DNA of 64,000 nucleotides from Streptomyces fagopyri (GTDB lineage: Bacteria; Actinomycetota; Actinomycetes; Streptomycetales; Streptomycetaceae), in NCBI RefSeq assembly GCF_009498275.1, contig NZ_CP045643.1:5890001-5954000 (forward strand), given 5' to 3'. This document shows, in pieces, positions 17,327-26,002 of the stretch. How positions within the stretch are numbered: position 1 is the stretch's first letter; each line of letters begins with the position of its first letter. Both the position numbers and the translations under genes were made by a program. The notes beneath the pieces were generated by a model. The model was given only the letters and a program-made list of their open reading frames with translations, was not told the origin of the DNA and searched no databases.

Positions 17327-18397
17327 TCAGGCGGAGGAACGGGGGCCCTCACCCCTGGGGGCCCCGGTGGACCCCCGCACCATCAACTCCCCCCGCACCC
17401 TGGCGATCCCCCCGGGGGGAGCCTCCTCCCGGCCCATGGCCACCCGCCCGGCCCGCGCCCCCGCCTCCGACAACGGCAACCGCACCGTCGTCAACGCCGG
17501 CACCGCGTCGACACTGAACGGCAGATCGTCGAACCCGGCGACCGACACCTCGTCCGGGATCCGCAGCCCCGCGTCGCGCAACGCCGCACACGCACCGAGC
17601 GCGACGGTGTCGTTCGCGGCGACGACAGCCGTCAGCCCGGGCTCCCTGCGCAGGAGTTCCACCGTCGCCTCGTACCCCGAGCGACGGTCGTAGCGTCCGT
17701 GCACGGTCCACCGCGGATCGTCCTCGATCCCGTGCGCGGCGAGCGCGGCGCGGTGGCCTTCGAGTCGGTGCCGGGTCGTGGTCCGCTCCTCGGGCCCCGC
17801 GATGTACCCCATCCGCCGGTGCCCGAGCCCGATCAGATGCTCGGTGAGCTGCCGGCCGCCACCCCGGTTGTCGAAGGTGAGCGCGATCGCCCCGGGAGCC
17901 TCCGGCGCCGGCGGGCGCCCGCACAGGACCACCTGGGTCCCCGCGTCCCCGAGCTTGCGCAGCTTCGCCGCGACCGCCGCCGCGTGCGGCGCGTCCTCGA
18001 CGGCGCCGCCGGTCAGCACGACTGCGGCGGCGCGCTGACGCTGGAGCAGTGTGAGGTACGTCAGCTCGCGCTCCGCGATGCCGCCGGTGTTGCACACCAC
18101 CCCGAGCCGCTCGCCGCCCGCACGCCCCCCGGGACCCTCGATCTCCGACTGGATCGCCGCTGCCATGATCCCGAAGAACGGGTCGGCGATGTCGTTGACC
18201 AGGATCCCGACCAGGTCGGAGGTGGCGGCGGCCAGCGAACTCGCGGGTCCGTTCAGGACGTAGTCCAGCTCGTCCACCGCGCGCAGCACCCGTTCGCGCG
18301 TGGACGCCGCGACGGGATAGTTCCCGTTCAGCACCCGGGACACGGTCGCGGGCGAGACCTGTGCACGCGCCGCCACGTCCGCCAGGGTCACGGTCAT
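17327..18397 (-). CDS. LacI family transcriptional regulator
   Basis: This 356-residue repressor starts at ATG 18397 behind GGAGG with normal spacing. The N-terminal helix-turn-helix reads VTLADVAARAQVSPATVSRVLNG, with a YPVAAST hinge segment. The periplasmic-binding-like effector domain follows (LVGILVNDIADPFFG, GHRRMGYIAGPE, AANDTVALGACAALRDAG, SVAGFDDLPFS). It diverges from the oxidoreductase-DUF993-isomerase operon, which it very likely controls through the operator at 18641-18654. The C-terminal 20 residues are Gly/Arg/Pro-rich and probably disordered. The effector is unknown. Confidence 0.92.
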   Translation of the reverse strand: MTVTLADVAARAQVSPATVSRVLNGNYPVAASTRERVLRAVDELDYVLNGPASSLAAATSDLVGILVNDIADPFFGIMAAAIQSEIEGPGGRAGGERLGVVCNTGGIAERELTYLTLLQRQRAAAVVLTGGAVEDAPHAAAVAAKLRKLGDAGTQVVLCGRPPAPEAPGAIALTFDNRGGGRQLTEHLIGLGHRRMGYIAGPEERTTTRHRLEGHRAALAAHGIEDDPRWTVHGRYDRRSGYEATVELLRREPGLTAVVAANDTVALGACAALRDAGLRIPDEVSVAGFDDLPFSVDAVPALTTVRLPLSEAGARAGRVAMGREEAPPGGIARVRGELMVRGSTGAPRGEGPRSSA

Positions 18398-18599
18398 CTC
18401 GTCGTCCTCCGGTCGCGCGTCTCGTTGTCGTCGTGGTGCAACGGGCGGGTGCGGGGAGTCGGGGCGCCGAGGCGCACGGCCGTGCGTCGCGCACACCCAC
18501 GCACTCGTGTACGCCCGCCACGTGCGGGTCCATCCGATCGTGCCCGCGCCCTCAAGTCCAGCCGTCCGGGCGGTCGAACATCTCGTCACCCGCGTGGTC

Positions 18600-18629
18600 T
18601 TGTCCGATCGGCTGGACAGAGGCTAGCTT
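18600..18629 (+). promoter_or_regulatory. Candidate promoter of the oxidoreductase operon
   Basis: TTGTCC (18600-18605) and TAGCTT (18624-18629) are separated by 18 bases, a fair fit to the major vegetative sigma factor. The start point would fall near 18636, just before the LacI-type operator. Confidence 0.5.
18601..18618. promoter_or_regulatory. Palindromic motif shared with the iol promoter
   Basis: TGTCC-N8-GGACA overlaps the -35 box. It is identical at 14 of 18 positions to the site at 47587-47604 in the iolE/iolC divergent promoter. It is a candidate operator for a common regulator. Confidence 0.45.
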
Positions 18630-18640
18630 CTCCCTTGGAT

Positions 18641-18654
18641 AGAAAGCGCTTGCT
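18641..18654. promoter_or_regulatory. LacI-type operator
   Basis: AGAAAGCGCTTGCT has an AAGCGCTT core palindrome with the central CG step typical of LacI/GalR operators. It sits just downstream of the proposed transcription start and between the divergent lacI-type gene and the operon. Confidence 0.65.
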
Positions 18655-18710
18655 GTCGCGCTCGTCAGTGGGGCGTACGCGGCGCTGAACCCGCGTACGA
18701 AGGGGATGAC

Positions 18711-19862
18711 GTGACACGCAAGACGGTGCGTATCGCCATGAACGGCGTGACGGGACGCATGGGGTACCGCCAGCACCTCGTCCGCTCGGTTCTCGCCCTG
18801 CGCGACCAGGGCGGCCTGGATCTGGGTGACGGCACGACGCTGTGGCCCGAGCCGGTCCTCGTCGGCCGCCGCGAGCACGCGCTGAGGGCGCTCGCCGAGC
18901 GGCACGGGCTGGAGCACTGGTCGACGGACCTGGACGCGGTCCTCGCCGACCCGGCCGTCGACCTCTACTTCGACGCGCAGGTCACCTCCGCCCGCGAGGA
19001 GGCCATCAGGAAGGCCGTCGCGGCCGGGAAGCACGTCTACACCGAGAAGCCGACCGCCACCGGGCTGGACGGCGCCCTGGAACTGGCCCGGCTCGCGGGC
19101 GCGAAGGGCGTCAGACACGGGGTCGTGCAGGACAAGCTCTTCCTCCCGGGGCTGCTGAAGCTCAAGCGTCTGATCGACGGCGGCTTCTTCGGGCGGATCC
19201 TGTCCGTGCGGGGGGAGTTCGGCTACTGGGTCTTCGAGGGCGACTGGCAGCCGGCCCAGCGCCCCTCCTGGAACTACCGCGCCGAGGACGGCGGCGGCAT
19301 CGTCGTCGACATGTTCCCGCACTGGGAGTACGTCCTGCACGAGCTCTTCGGCCGGGTCACCTCCGTCCAGGCGCTCATTACCACCCACGTCCCGCAGCGG
19401 TGGGACGAGCGGGGCAAGCCGTACGACGCGACGGCCGACGACGCCGCGTACGGCGTCTTCGAGCTGGAGGGCGGTGCCGTCGCCCAGATCAACTCCTCCT
19501 GGGCCGTGCGCGTCAACCGTGACGAACTGGTCGAGTTCCAGGTCGACGGCACGGAGGGATCTGCTGTCGCCGGGCTGCGCGACTGCCGTGTCCAGCACCG
19601 CTCCGCCACCCCCAAGCCGGTCTGGAACCCCGACATCCCAGCCGCGTACTCCTTCCGCGACCAGTGGCAGGAGGTCCCCGACAACACGGAGTTCGACAAC
19701 GGTTTCAAAGCCCAGTGGGAGTTGTTCCTGCGGCACGTCTACGCGGACGCGCCCTACCGCTGGGACCTGTTGGCCGGCGCCCGCGGTGTCCAGCTCGCGG
19801 AACTGGGCCTCAAGTCCTCGGCCGAGGGCCGCCGTCTCGACGTACCGGAGATCTCGCTGTGA
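18711..19862 (+). CDS. Gfo/Idh/MocA family oxidoreductase
   Basis: This 383-residue NAD(P)-dependent dehydrogenase starts at GTG 18711 behind AAGGGGA. The N-terminal dinucleotide fold is unusual in sequence (VRIAMNGVTGRMGYRQHLV), resembling a Rossmann loop with GVTGRMG. The family sugar-binding motif EKPTA (in HVYTEKPTATG) and a catalytic GIVVDMFPHWEYVLHELFG segment (with Asp and His) are present. It is the first gene of a coupled three-gene operon; its stop overlaps the next start by 4 bases. Substrates of this family include myo-inositol and other polyols and sugars; which applies here cannot be read from sequence. Confidence 0.9.
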   Translation: MTRKTVRIAMNGVTGRMGYRQHLVRSVLALRDQGGLDLGDGTTLWPEPVLVGRREHALRALAERHGLEHWSTDLDAVLADPAVDLYFDAQVTSAREEAIRKAVAAGKHVYTEKPTATGLDGALELARLAGAKGVRHGVVQDKLFLPGLLKLKRLIDGGFFGRILSVRGEFGYWVFEGDWQPAQRPSWNYRAEDGGGIVVDMFPHWEYVLHELFGRVTSVQALITTHVPQRWDERGKPYDATADDAAYGVFELEGGAVAQINSSWAVRVNRDELVEFQVDGTEGSAVAGLRDCRVQHRSATPKPVWNPDIPAAYSFRDQWQEVPDNTEFDNGFKAQWELFLRHVYADAPYRWDLLAGARGVQLAELGLKSSAEGRRLDVPEISL

Positions 19863-21010
19863 CCGTCCGGCTGCCGGACCCGACGGGCGGGGTGAGGCGG
19901 TACGAGCCGCGCGCCGAGCCGCTCGCCCTCACCGCCGGGGCGCCCTTCACCTCCCGTACGGTCTTCTCGGCCGCGCACGTCGTCGCCGACCCGTACGCCG
20001 ACGTGTCCCCCGACTCGCCCGCCGCCGTCGACTGGGACGCCACCCTCGCCTTCCGCCGCCACCTGTGGTCCCACGGGCTCGGTGTCGCCGAGGCGATGGA
20101 CACCGCCCAGCGCGGGATGGGCCTGGACTGGGCGGGCGCGGCCGAACTCATCCGCCGGTCGGCCGCGGAGGCGAAGGCGGCAGGCGGCCGGATCGTGTGC
20201 GGAGCGGGGACCGACCAGATCACCTCCGGCTCCCTCGCGGAGGTCCGCGCCGCGTACGAGGAGCAGCTCGCGCTCGTCGAGGAGACCGGCGCGCAGGCCG
20301 TCCTGATGGCCTCGCGGGCGCTGACCGCCGCCGCGCGGGGCCCCGAGGACTACCTCGACGTCTATGGGCATCTCCTGCGCCAGGCCTCCCGGCCGGTGGT
20401 CCTGCACTGGCTGGGCCCGATGTTCGACCCGGCGCTGGAGGGCTACTGGGGGTCGAGCGATCCGGACGCGGCCACGGACGTCTTCCTGGAGGTGGTCGCG
20501 GCCCGTCCCGACAAGGTCGACGGCGTCAAGGTCTCCCTCCTCGACCCCCGGCGCGAGGTCGGACTCCGCCGCAGGCTCCCGCACGGGGTCCGCTGCTACA
20601 CGGGCGACGACTTCCACTACCCCGAACTGATCGCGGGCGACGAACAGGGCTTCAGCCATGCCCTGCTGGGCGTCTTCGACCCGCTGGGACCACTGGCGGC
20701 CGAGGCGGTGCGCGTGCTCGACACGGGCGACGCGAAGGGGTTCCGTGAGCTGCTCGATCCCACCGTCGAGCTGTCCCGTCACCTCTTCCGGCCGCCGACC
20801 CGCTTCTACAAGACGGGAGTTGTCCTCCTGGCGTGGCTCGCCGGACACCAGCGGCACTTCACGATGGTGGGCGGCCTCCAGTCGGCCCGTTCCCTCCCGC
20901 ACCTCGCGCGGGCCTACGAACTGGCCGACGGGCTGGGCCTGTTCCCCGACCCGGCCCTGGCGGAGGACCGCGTGAAGAACCTGCTCGCACTGTACGGAGT
21001 GGACCAGTGA
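19859..21010 (+). CDS. DUF993 family TIM-barrel protein
   Basis: This 383-residue protein starts at GTG 19859, overlapping the previous stop as GTGA, so translation is coupled. It belongs to DUF993, related to the dihydrodipicolinate synthase / class I aldolase superfamily. Visible features are FSAAHVVADP, VLMASRAL, PVVLHWLGPMFDP, DGVKVSLLD (a Lys in the position expected for a Schiff base), CYTGDDFHYPEL and LLAWLAGHQ. An aldolase or lyase step on the product of the neighbouring dehydrogenase and isomerase is a reasonable inference, but no activity is established for the family to my knowledge. Confidence 0.88.
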   Translation: MTVRLPDPTGGVRRYEPRAEPLALTAGAPFTSRTVFSAAHVVADPYADVSPDSPAAVDWDATLAFRRHLWSHGLGVAEAMDTAQRGMGLDWAGAAELIRRSAAEAKAAGGRIVCGAGTDQITSGSLAEVRAAYEEQLALVEETGAQAVLMASRALTAAARGPEDYLDVYGHLLRQASRPVVLHWLGPMFDPALEGYWGSSDPDAATDVFLEVVAARPDKVDGVKVSLLDPRREVGLRRRLPHGVRCYTGDDFHYPELIAGDEQGFSHALLGVFDPLGPLAAEAVRVLDTGDAKGFRELLDPTVELSRHLFRPPTRFYKTGVVLLAWLAGHQRHFTMVGGLQSARSLPHLARAYELADGLGLFPDPALAEDRVKNLLALYGVDQ

Positions 21011-21873
21011 ACCCGAAGAGCCCGGTGAACCGGACGAGCGACGCTCTTGAGCGGTTCAGCATCAACCAGATGACCGTAAAGCAGCTCACGTTGCCCGAAC
21101 TCGTCTCCACGTGCGTCGAGTTGGGTGTCCGGGGTGTGGGGCTCTGGCGTGAGCCGGTCCGCTCCCACGGCACCGGGGCCACCGCCAGGCTCGTGCGTGC
21201 CGCGGGTCTGTCGGTGACGACACTGTGCCGCGGGGGGTTCCTCACGGCGACCGAACCCGCCGAACGCGCCCGCGCCCTGGACGACAACCGCGCCGCGGTC
21301 GACGAGGCCGCGACACTCGGCACCGACACGCTGGTCCTGGTCTCCGGCGGTCTGCCGGCCGGCTCGAAGGACCTGCGCGGCGCCCGTGAGCGCGTCGCCG
21401 ACGCGCTGGCGGAGCTGGGTCCGTACGCCGCCGCGCACGGCGTACGGCTGGCCGTCGAACCCCTGCACCCGATGTACGCCGCCGACCGCTGTGTCGTCTC
21501 CACCCTCGCCCAGGCCCTGGACCTCGCGGAGCGATTCCCCGCCGACCAGGTGGGCGTCGCCGTCGACACCTACCACGTCTGGTGGGACGACACCGCCCCC
21601 GCCCAGATCGCCCGCGCGGGGGCGTCCGGACGTATCCACACCTTCCAACTCGCCGACTGGACGACCCCGTTGCCCGAGGGCGTCCTCGACGGCCGCGGCC
21701 AGATCGGCGACGGAGTCGTCGACATGCGGGAGTGGCGGGGGTACGTCGAGGCGGCGGGCTACACCGGTCCCATCGAGGTCGAGCTGTTCAACGACGTGCT
21801 GTGGGCCCGTGACGGACGGGAGGTGCTGGCGGAGACGGTGGCGCGGTTCGTGGAGCACGCCGGTCACCGGTAG
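21007..21873 (+). CDS. TIM-barrel sugar isomerase/epimerase
   Basis: This 288-residue protein starts at GTG 21007, again overlapping the previous stop as GTGA. The xylose isomerase-like barrel shows ERFSINQMTVKQL, GVRGVGLWREPV, RLAVEPLHPMY (metal Glu), GVAVDTYHVWWD (metal Asp/His), HTFQLADW and GPIEVELFND (metal Glu). It is the last gene of the LacI-controlled operon and is followed by a hairpin. It probably interconverts a keto intermediate of the same unknown sugar or cyclitol pathway. Confidence 0.88.
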   Translation: MNPKSPVNRTSDALERFSINQMTVKQLTLPELVSTCVELGVRGVGLWREPVRSHGTGATARLVRAAGLSVTTLCRGGFLTATEPAERARALDDNRAAVDEAATLGTDTLVLVSGGLPAGSKDLRGARERVADALAELGPYAAAHGVRLAVEPLHPMYAADRCVVSTLAQALDLAERFPADQVGVAVDTYHVWWDDTAPAQIARAGASGRIHTFQLADWTTPLPEGVLDGRGQIGDGVVDMREWRGYVEAAGYTGPIEVELFNDVLWARDGREVLAETVARFVEHAGHR

Positions 21874-21927
21874 CCGCGCAGGTGTGGTGGACGGGTGGCG
21901 GCCGGTGCCGGTCAGTGGTGCCGGGCG

Positions 21928-21954
21928 CTCCGCGCCTGTCGTCGGAGCGCGGAG
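21928..21954. terminator. Terminator hairpin between convergent genes
   Basis: CTCCGCGC (21928-21935) pairs with GCGCGGAG (21947-21954) around an 11-base loop, 54 bases after the isomerase stop and 2 bases before the stop of the convergent DUF937 gene. Confidence 0.6.
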
Positions 21955-21955
21955 G

Positions 21956-22378
21956 TCACTTCCGTGTTCCGCGGGCGGCCCGCTTGGTCAGGACCGACAG
22001 CAGCACCGGGATCACCAGCTCGATCACCCGCGCCACCGTCGCCGGAGGCAGCCCCGTCTTCCTGGCGACCGCGTTCGCGACCGGCCTGCTGATGCGGGCG
22101 AGCAGGCCGCCCATCAGGCCCCCGGTACCCATGCCACCCAGGCCGCCCAGGGTGGCCACACCGCTCAGCGGGGCCTCCTGCGCCTCCGCGTACGCCTGCT
22201 GGACCTCACCGGGATCCGTGACCGCGCGGTCCTGGATACCTCCCGAGAATTCCGACACCGTCGTGCCCACGACCTCGCGCGCCCCGGCCGCGTCCGTGCC
22301 GAGCAGACCCGCGATCTCCTGGAGCCCGGCGTCGTCGAGCGCGTCGAGCACATCCTTCTGGAGCGGCTCCTCGTTCAT
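21956..22378 (-). CDS. DUF937 family protein
   Basis: This 140-residue protein starts MNEEPLQKDVLDALDDAGLQ, ATG 22378. Residues 10-45 form an acidic helical region (LQEIAGLLGTD). A Gly/Met-rich stretch follows (LGGLGGMGTGGLMGGLL), then a basic amphipathic end (KTGLPPATVARVIELVIPVLLSVLTKRAAR). This is the usual pattern of DUF937, a YidB-like family of unknown role. No signal peptide is seen. It is a single gene. Confidence 0.82.
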   Translation of the reverse strand: MNEEPLQKDVLDALDDAGLQEIAGLLGTDAAGAREVVGTTVSEFSGGIQDRAVTDPGEVQQAYAEAQEAPLSGVATLGGLGGMGTGGLMGGLLARISRPVANAVARKTGLPPATVARVIELVIPVLLSVLTKRAARGTRK

Positions 22379-22713
22379 GCCGCAAACGCTACGTGCACCC
22401 CGGTCGGTCGGCACGCCGAAAAAATCCGGGAAGTCCGTACAACCCTCCCCGCACCTGGTGTGTCGTACGTGGCATCAGGACTTCTGGAGGGGGATCCGGG
22501 GGGATCGCGGGGGTTCTGATACGGAGGGGAACCCGAGGGGGCCAGGTCGACGGACCGGGCCCCCTCGAAGTGTTCCGGTCCCCGCTCATGGCCGGGACCG
22601 GGGCATGGACCGTGACCCGCGCGGAGCGGCCGAATCCGCCCGTTGCCTCTGTGACGCCGGACGCCCACGCTGCTCCCTGAGCCGGACGACGGTCGATACG
22701 GGGGGCGGATCCC
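22379..22713. other. Intergenic region between divergent genes
   Basis: No gene is visible. The sequence has GGGGGATC units near 22490-22512 and a run of six T (plus strand reads A) near 22421, likely part of the DUF937 promoter. A purine-rich GGGGGGC lies before the next gene start. Confidence 0.4.
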
Positions 22714-23733
22714 GTGCTGCGCATCCACTTCACGCCCGAGGACTTCAGCCGTATCCGGGTGGCGGGCACTCCCGACCCGCTCTGGGAGATCACCTGTAGC
22801 CTGCACAGACTCCAGACCACGCGCGGGCGCTGGGCGTACGCCGACTGGTACCGCACCACCCGGGACACCCTCGCGGGCACCGGACTCGGCGCGGTGGTCC
22901 GCCGGCTGCTCGTCCCGGTCCTGCCGCGCGCGCTGTACCTCCCCGACTTCCTCACCCCGTACGAGGCCGCCGACGGGCTGGAGCGGGGACTGGCGGCGAT
23001 CGTCGACACCCCGGCCGCCCGCGTCGCCCACGAGGTGAGCCTGCTGGACCGGCTCAGCGGAGCCCCGTCCTGGGCACCCCGGCTGGTGGAACGCGGCACC
23101 CGTGAGGAACTCGTCAAGGCCCTGCGCGCCTACCACGAAGCGGTCATCGCGCCGCACCACGACCGCATCTGCGCGGGAATCGCGGGGGAGCGCGCGCTGC
23201 GGGCCCGCCAGACCCTCGACACCGGCATCGACGGGCTGCTCGCCGGTCTGTCGCCGGTCATGCGCTGGCGGCCACCGGTCCTCCACGTCGACTACGTGGA
23301 GGACCGCGACCTGTATCTCGGCGGCCGCGGACTGCGCCTGGTCCCGTCGTACTTCTGCTGGCAGTCGCCGATCTCGATGGCCGACGACACCTTGCGGCCG
23401 GTGCTGATCTATCCCCTGCACACCTCCCGCCCGCCCGCCGCCGCGCCGGCCGCCGACGCCCCCCTCGCCGCGCTGCTGGGCGGCACCCGGGCCGCCGCCC
23501 TGCGGTCCCTGGCCCTCGGCGCGACCACCTCGGAGCTGGCCCGCTTCCTCGGGGTCTCGCCCTCCACCGCCACGCATCACACCACGGTGCTGCGCGACGC
23601 GGGTCTGATCACCAGCCGGCGGTGGCACAACACCGTGCTGCACACCCTCACCCCGCTGGGGGCGGCGATGCTCCGCCGGACACCGGTGGCCCCGGAAGGC
23701 CCCTCGGCCACACACGTCGAGTTCCGGTCATGA
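22714..23733 (+). CDS. Winged-helix (ArsR-like) transcriptional regulator
   Basis: This 339-residue protein starts at GTG 22714 after GGGGGGC. The N-terminal 230 residues are a Streptomyces-type ligand-binding region (LRIHFTPEDFSRIRVAG, PLWEITCSLHRLQ, HVDYVEDRDLYLGGRGL), as in the DUF5937-containing regulators. The C-terminal winged helix reads LGATTSELARFLGVSPSTATHHTTVLRDAGLI. The order, ligand domain first and DNA-binding domain last, is typical of these ArsR-related proteins. The target is unknown; no operator was identified. Confidence 0.85.
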   Translation: MLRIHFTPEDFSRIRVAGTPDPLWEITCSLHRLQTTRGRWAYADWYRTTRDTLAGTGLGAVVRRLLVPVLPRALYLPDFLTPYEAADGLERGLAAIVDTPAARVAHEVSLLDRLSGAPSWAPRLVERGTREELVKALRAYHEAVIAPHHDRICAGIAGERALRARQTLDTGIDGLLAGLSPVMRWRPPVLHVDYVEDRDLYLGGRGLRLVPSYFCWQSPISMADDTLRPVLIYPLHTSRPPAAAPAADAPLAALLGGTRAAALRSLALGATTSELARFLGVSPSTATHHTTVLRDAGLITSRRWHNTVLHTLTPLGAAMLRRTPVAPEGPSATHVEFRS

Positions 23734-23947
23734 CCCACCGCCCGCGGCGGACCGAGCGCGTCCCGGTCCGTCCCAGCGGACCCACGGGCCGCACGGTCAC
23801 CGCCGGAGCAAGGGACTCCGCCGTCCGGCCGGGGACTTTCGAGCCCGGTCGAAGGTCGTGGTCCGCACGGGCCCGCTCTGCGAGCGTCTGCGGCGTGCAC
23901 TCCGGACGCGGCGGCCACCGCCCGTCCGGACCCACGGTCGTGTGCAC

Positions 23948-23977
23948 GACCGAAGACCGGAAGACCGGAAGACCGAA
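23948..23977. repeat. GACCGGAA short tandem repeat
   Basis: Four successive GACCG(G)AA units end in the purine-rich ribosome site of the next gene (23978-23985), so they lie in its leader. Confidence 0.75.
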
Positions 23978-23987
23978 AAGGGGAAGC

Positions 23988-24401
23988 ATGAACAGAGCCA
24001 TCGCCGCCGGATCGCTCGCGCTCGTCTCCGCCGCGACCTGTCTGACGCTCGCTCCCGCGGCCTCCGCCGCCCCGCAGGCCTGCGTGACCTCGACGCTCAC
24101 CACCGGGGGCAACGAAGGCGTGGGAACCATCCGCAACAAGTCCGCCAGCAGCAGCTGCGGCGACCTCAACCTCACCTACTCGGACGACTCGACCTCCCCG
24201 TACGGGGACTACTACGCCGGCCGGCTGCGCAACTCCAGCGGCGTCTGGCACACCTGCACCAAGGGTTACGTCTGGGCCTCGGACGGCAGTCACAGCGTCA
24301 ACGACTCGACGTACTGGCTGTGCACCGACGTCTCCGACAACACCCCGTTCACGGTGGCGAGCCAGCTCGACGGCGGCGACTCCGTCAAGATCACGCACTG
24401 A
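23988..24401 (+). CDS. Small secreted protein of unknown function
   Basis: This 137-residue product starts at ATG 23988 behind AAAAGGGGAAG. The signal peptide ends at ASAAP (about residue 28). The mature protein of about 110 residues has four cysteines (ACVTS, SSCGD, HTCTK, LCTDV), no basic charge excess and a Ser/Thr/Asn/Asp-rich beta-type composition (YSDDSTSPYGDYYAGRLRN). No family was recognised. The leader carries a short tandem repeat. Confidence 0.75.
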   Translation: MNRAIAAGSLALVSAATCLTLAPAASAAPQACVTSTLTTGGNEGVGTIRNKSASSSCGDLNLTYSDDSTSPYGDYYAGRLRNSSGVWHTCTKGYVWASDGSHSVNDSTYWLCTDVSDNTPFTVASQLDGGDSVKITH

Positions 24402-24505
24402 CCGGTGGCGGAGCGGGCGTCCGCCGACCCGCGTCCCCTGTCGCACAGGGTGCCGTCGGCAGAGGCCGGCGGCACCCCCGCCGGGGACATGGGGGAGGCG
24501 GGGAG

Positions 24506-25492
24506 ATGACGGAAGGGGAGGTGCGGGAGGTGGGGGAAGTGATGGGGACGGTCCGACCGGCCCGCGGGCGCCGGTCCACAGCCCGTGTTCGCGACCGGGG
24601 GCGGTCCCGGACCGCCGCGCGGGTCTCGGCCGTGGCCGTCCTCGCGCTGTTCGCCGCCGCCTGTACGGCCGGCCCCGCCCCGCACGCGGCCCCGCCCGCG
24701 GCGGCGCGGACGTCCGCCGCCCGCCTCAGCGCCGCGCTGCCGGACGACCCGGTCCGCATGGTCCTGCCCGCGACCGGCGCCGAGACCCGCTGGACGCAGG
24801 GACTGGACGTCTTCGTACGGCAGGAGGCGCGTGCCGCGGCCGCGTCGTGCGCGCGCGAGCACGGGATCGCTCTTCCGGCGCGGGCCCCGGTCACGTTCAT
24901 CCGGTACTACGAGCTCCCCGACCTGGATTTCGTCGCCCGCCACGGGCTGAGCGAGAGCGCCGCGGTACCCGCGGCCGGACCGGCGGCGACCGGTACCGGT
25001 GCGCGTGGCGGGATCGGTGACGGTGGTGGCTCCGGCGAGTCGGCCGCCGTACGCCGCTGCCTCGCCGAGGGCACGGGCGCCGCCACGGCGCTGCGCGACA
25101 CCTACGCCGCGCTCCAGGGCCGGTGGTTCGACACCCTCGTCCCGCTGCGCCACGATCCCGCCGTGCTGCGGGCCCTGCGCACCCTGCCCGGCTGCCTGGC
25201 CGGACACGGGATCCGGGCCCGCGACGAGAACGGCTTCTTCGCCGTCGCCGATACCCAGGAACAGACCGCCGCCCCCGACCGGCTGCCCGCCGTCGAACGC
25301 GCCCTCGGCAGCGCGTACGCCGACTGCATGCGCCCCGTCGAGGCCGTCCGCGAACCGGCCCGACTGCGGTTGCGCGCCCGATTCCTCACCGACCACGCCG
25401 CAGAGGCGCGCACCGTGCGCGCGACCCTGGTCCCGTCGCTCCACCGGGCCGCGCGGCAGCACGGGCTGAGTCTGGTCTTCCCGGCCCCCTAG
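24506..25492 (+). CDS. Putative lipoprotein, unknown function
   Basis: The product of about 328 residues has a basic N-terminus, a hydrophobic stretch (VSAVAVLALFAAACTAG) and a lipobox AAAC, so it should be membrane-anchored outside. ATG 24506 follows GGAGGCGGGGAG. A second ATG at 24542 with GGGGGAAG in front is equally good and would shorten the unusually long n-region. The mature part is helical with scattered cysteines (ASCAREHG, RRCLAEG, LPGCLAG, ADCMRP) and resembles no enzyme I know. Similar proteins occur as single genes in Streptomyces. Confidence 0.72.
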   Translation: MTEGEVREVGEVMGTVRPARGRRSTARVRDRGRSRTAARVSAVAVLALFAAACTAGPAPHAAPPAAARTSAARLSAALPDDPVRMVLPATGAETRWTQGLDVFVRQEARAAAASCAREHGIALPARAPVTFIRYYELPDLDFVARHGLSESAAVPAAGPAATGTGARGGIGDGGGSGESAAVRRCLAEGTGAATALRDTYAALQGRWFDTLVPLRHDPAVLRALRTLPGCLAGHGIRARDENGFFAVADTQEQTAAPDRLPAVERALGSAYADCMRPVEAVREPARLRLRARFLTDHAAEARTVRATLVPSLHRAARQHGLSLVFPAP

Positions 25493-25534
25493 CCGATACG
25501 GCGGGGCGCCGCCCGGAACCGGCCTCCGGGGCGT

Positions 25535-25551
25535 CCCGCGCACGGCGCGGG
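25535..25551. terminator. Short hairpin between convergent genes
   Basis: CCCGCGC-ACG-GCGCGGG is a 7-bp stem with a 3-base loop, between the lipoprotein stop and the end of the ribose operon. Confidence 0.5.
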
Positions 25552-25612
25552 TCCCGCCCGCCGCACCAGCCCCGACATGCCCTCCGGGCGGACGACGGGG
25601 CTCCGGCGAACC

Positions 25613-26002
25613 CTAGAAGAACACCCCGCACCGCAGCAGCACGTTCGCGTACGGCCGTGCCTCCCCGGTGCGGACGATCAGCCGCGCGCCCGCCGACAGG
25701 GACTTCAGCTCCTCGTGCGGGACCAGGTCCAGGGCGGGGAAGCGGGCGGTCAGCAGCGCGGAGGCCTCCGGGTTCGCCCCGTGGACCTCGCGCGCGGCGG
25801 TGGCGCCCTCCACCACCAGCTCGGCCAGCAGCCCGTCGAGCACCTCGGCGAACGACAGGACCCCGGCCCGGAAGGCCAGGTCCACGACGCGCGGCCCCTC
25901 CGGTATGGGCATGCCCGCGTCGCACACCAGCACCCCGTGCCCATGGCCCAGTTCGGCCAGGGCGCCCGCGAGATGGCGGTTCAGAATTCCGGCTCTCTTC
26001 AC
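25613..26002 (-). CDS. rbsD: D-ribose pyranase
   Basis: This 129-residue enzyme interconverts pyranose and furanose forms of ribose in the cytoplasm before phosphorylation. Diagnostic motifs are MKRAGILNRHLAGALAELGHGH (catalytic His), DAGMPIPEG and the C-terminal VRTGEARPYANVLLRCGV. The length is normal. It starts at GTG 26002, 4 bases inside rbsK, so it is translationally coupled as the last gene of the ribose operon. Confidence 0.95.
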   Translation of the reverse strand: MKRAGILNRHLAGALAELGHGHGVLVCDAGMPIPEGPRVVDLAFRAGVLSFAEVLDGLLAELVVEGATAAREVHGANPEASALLTARFPALDLVPHEELKSLSAGARLIVRTGEARPYANVLLRCGVFF

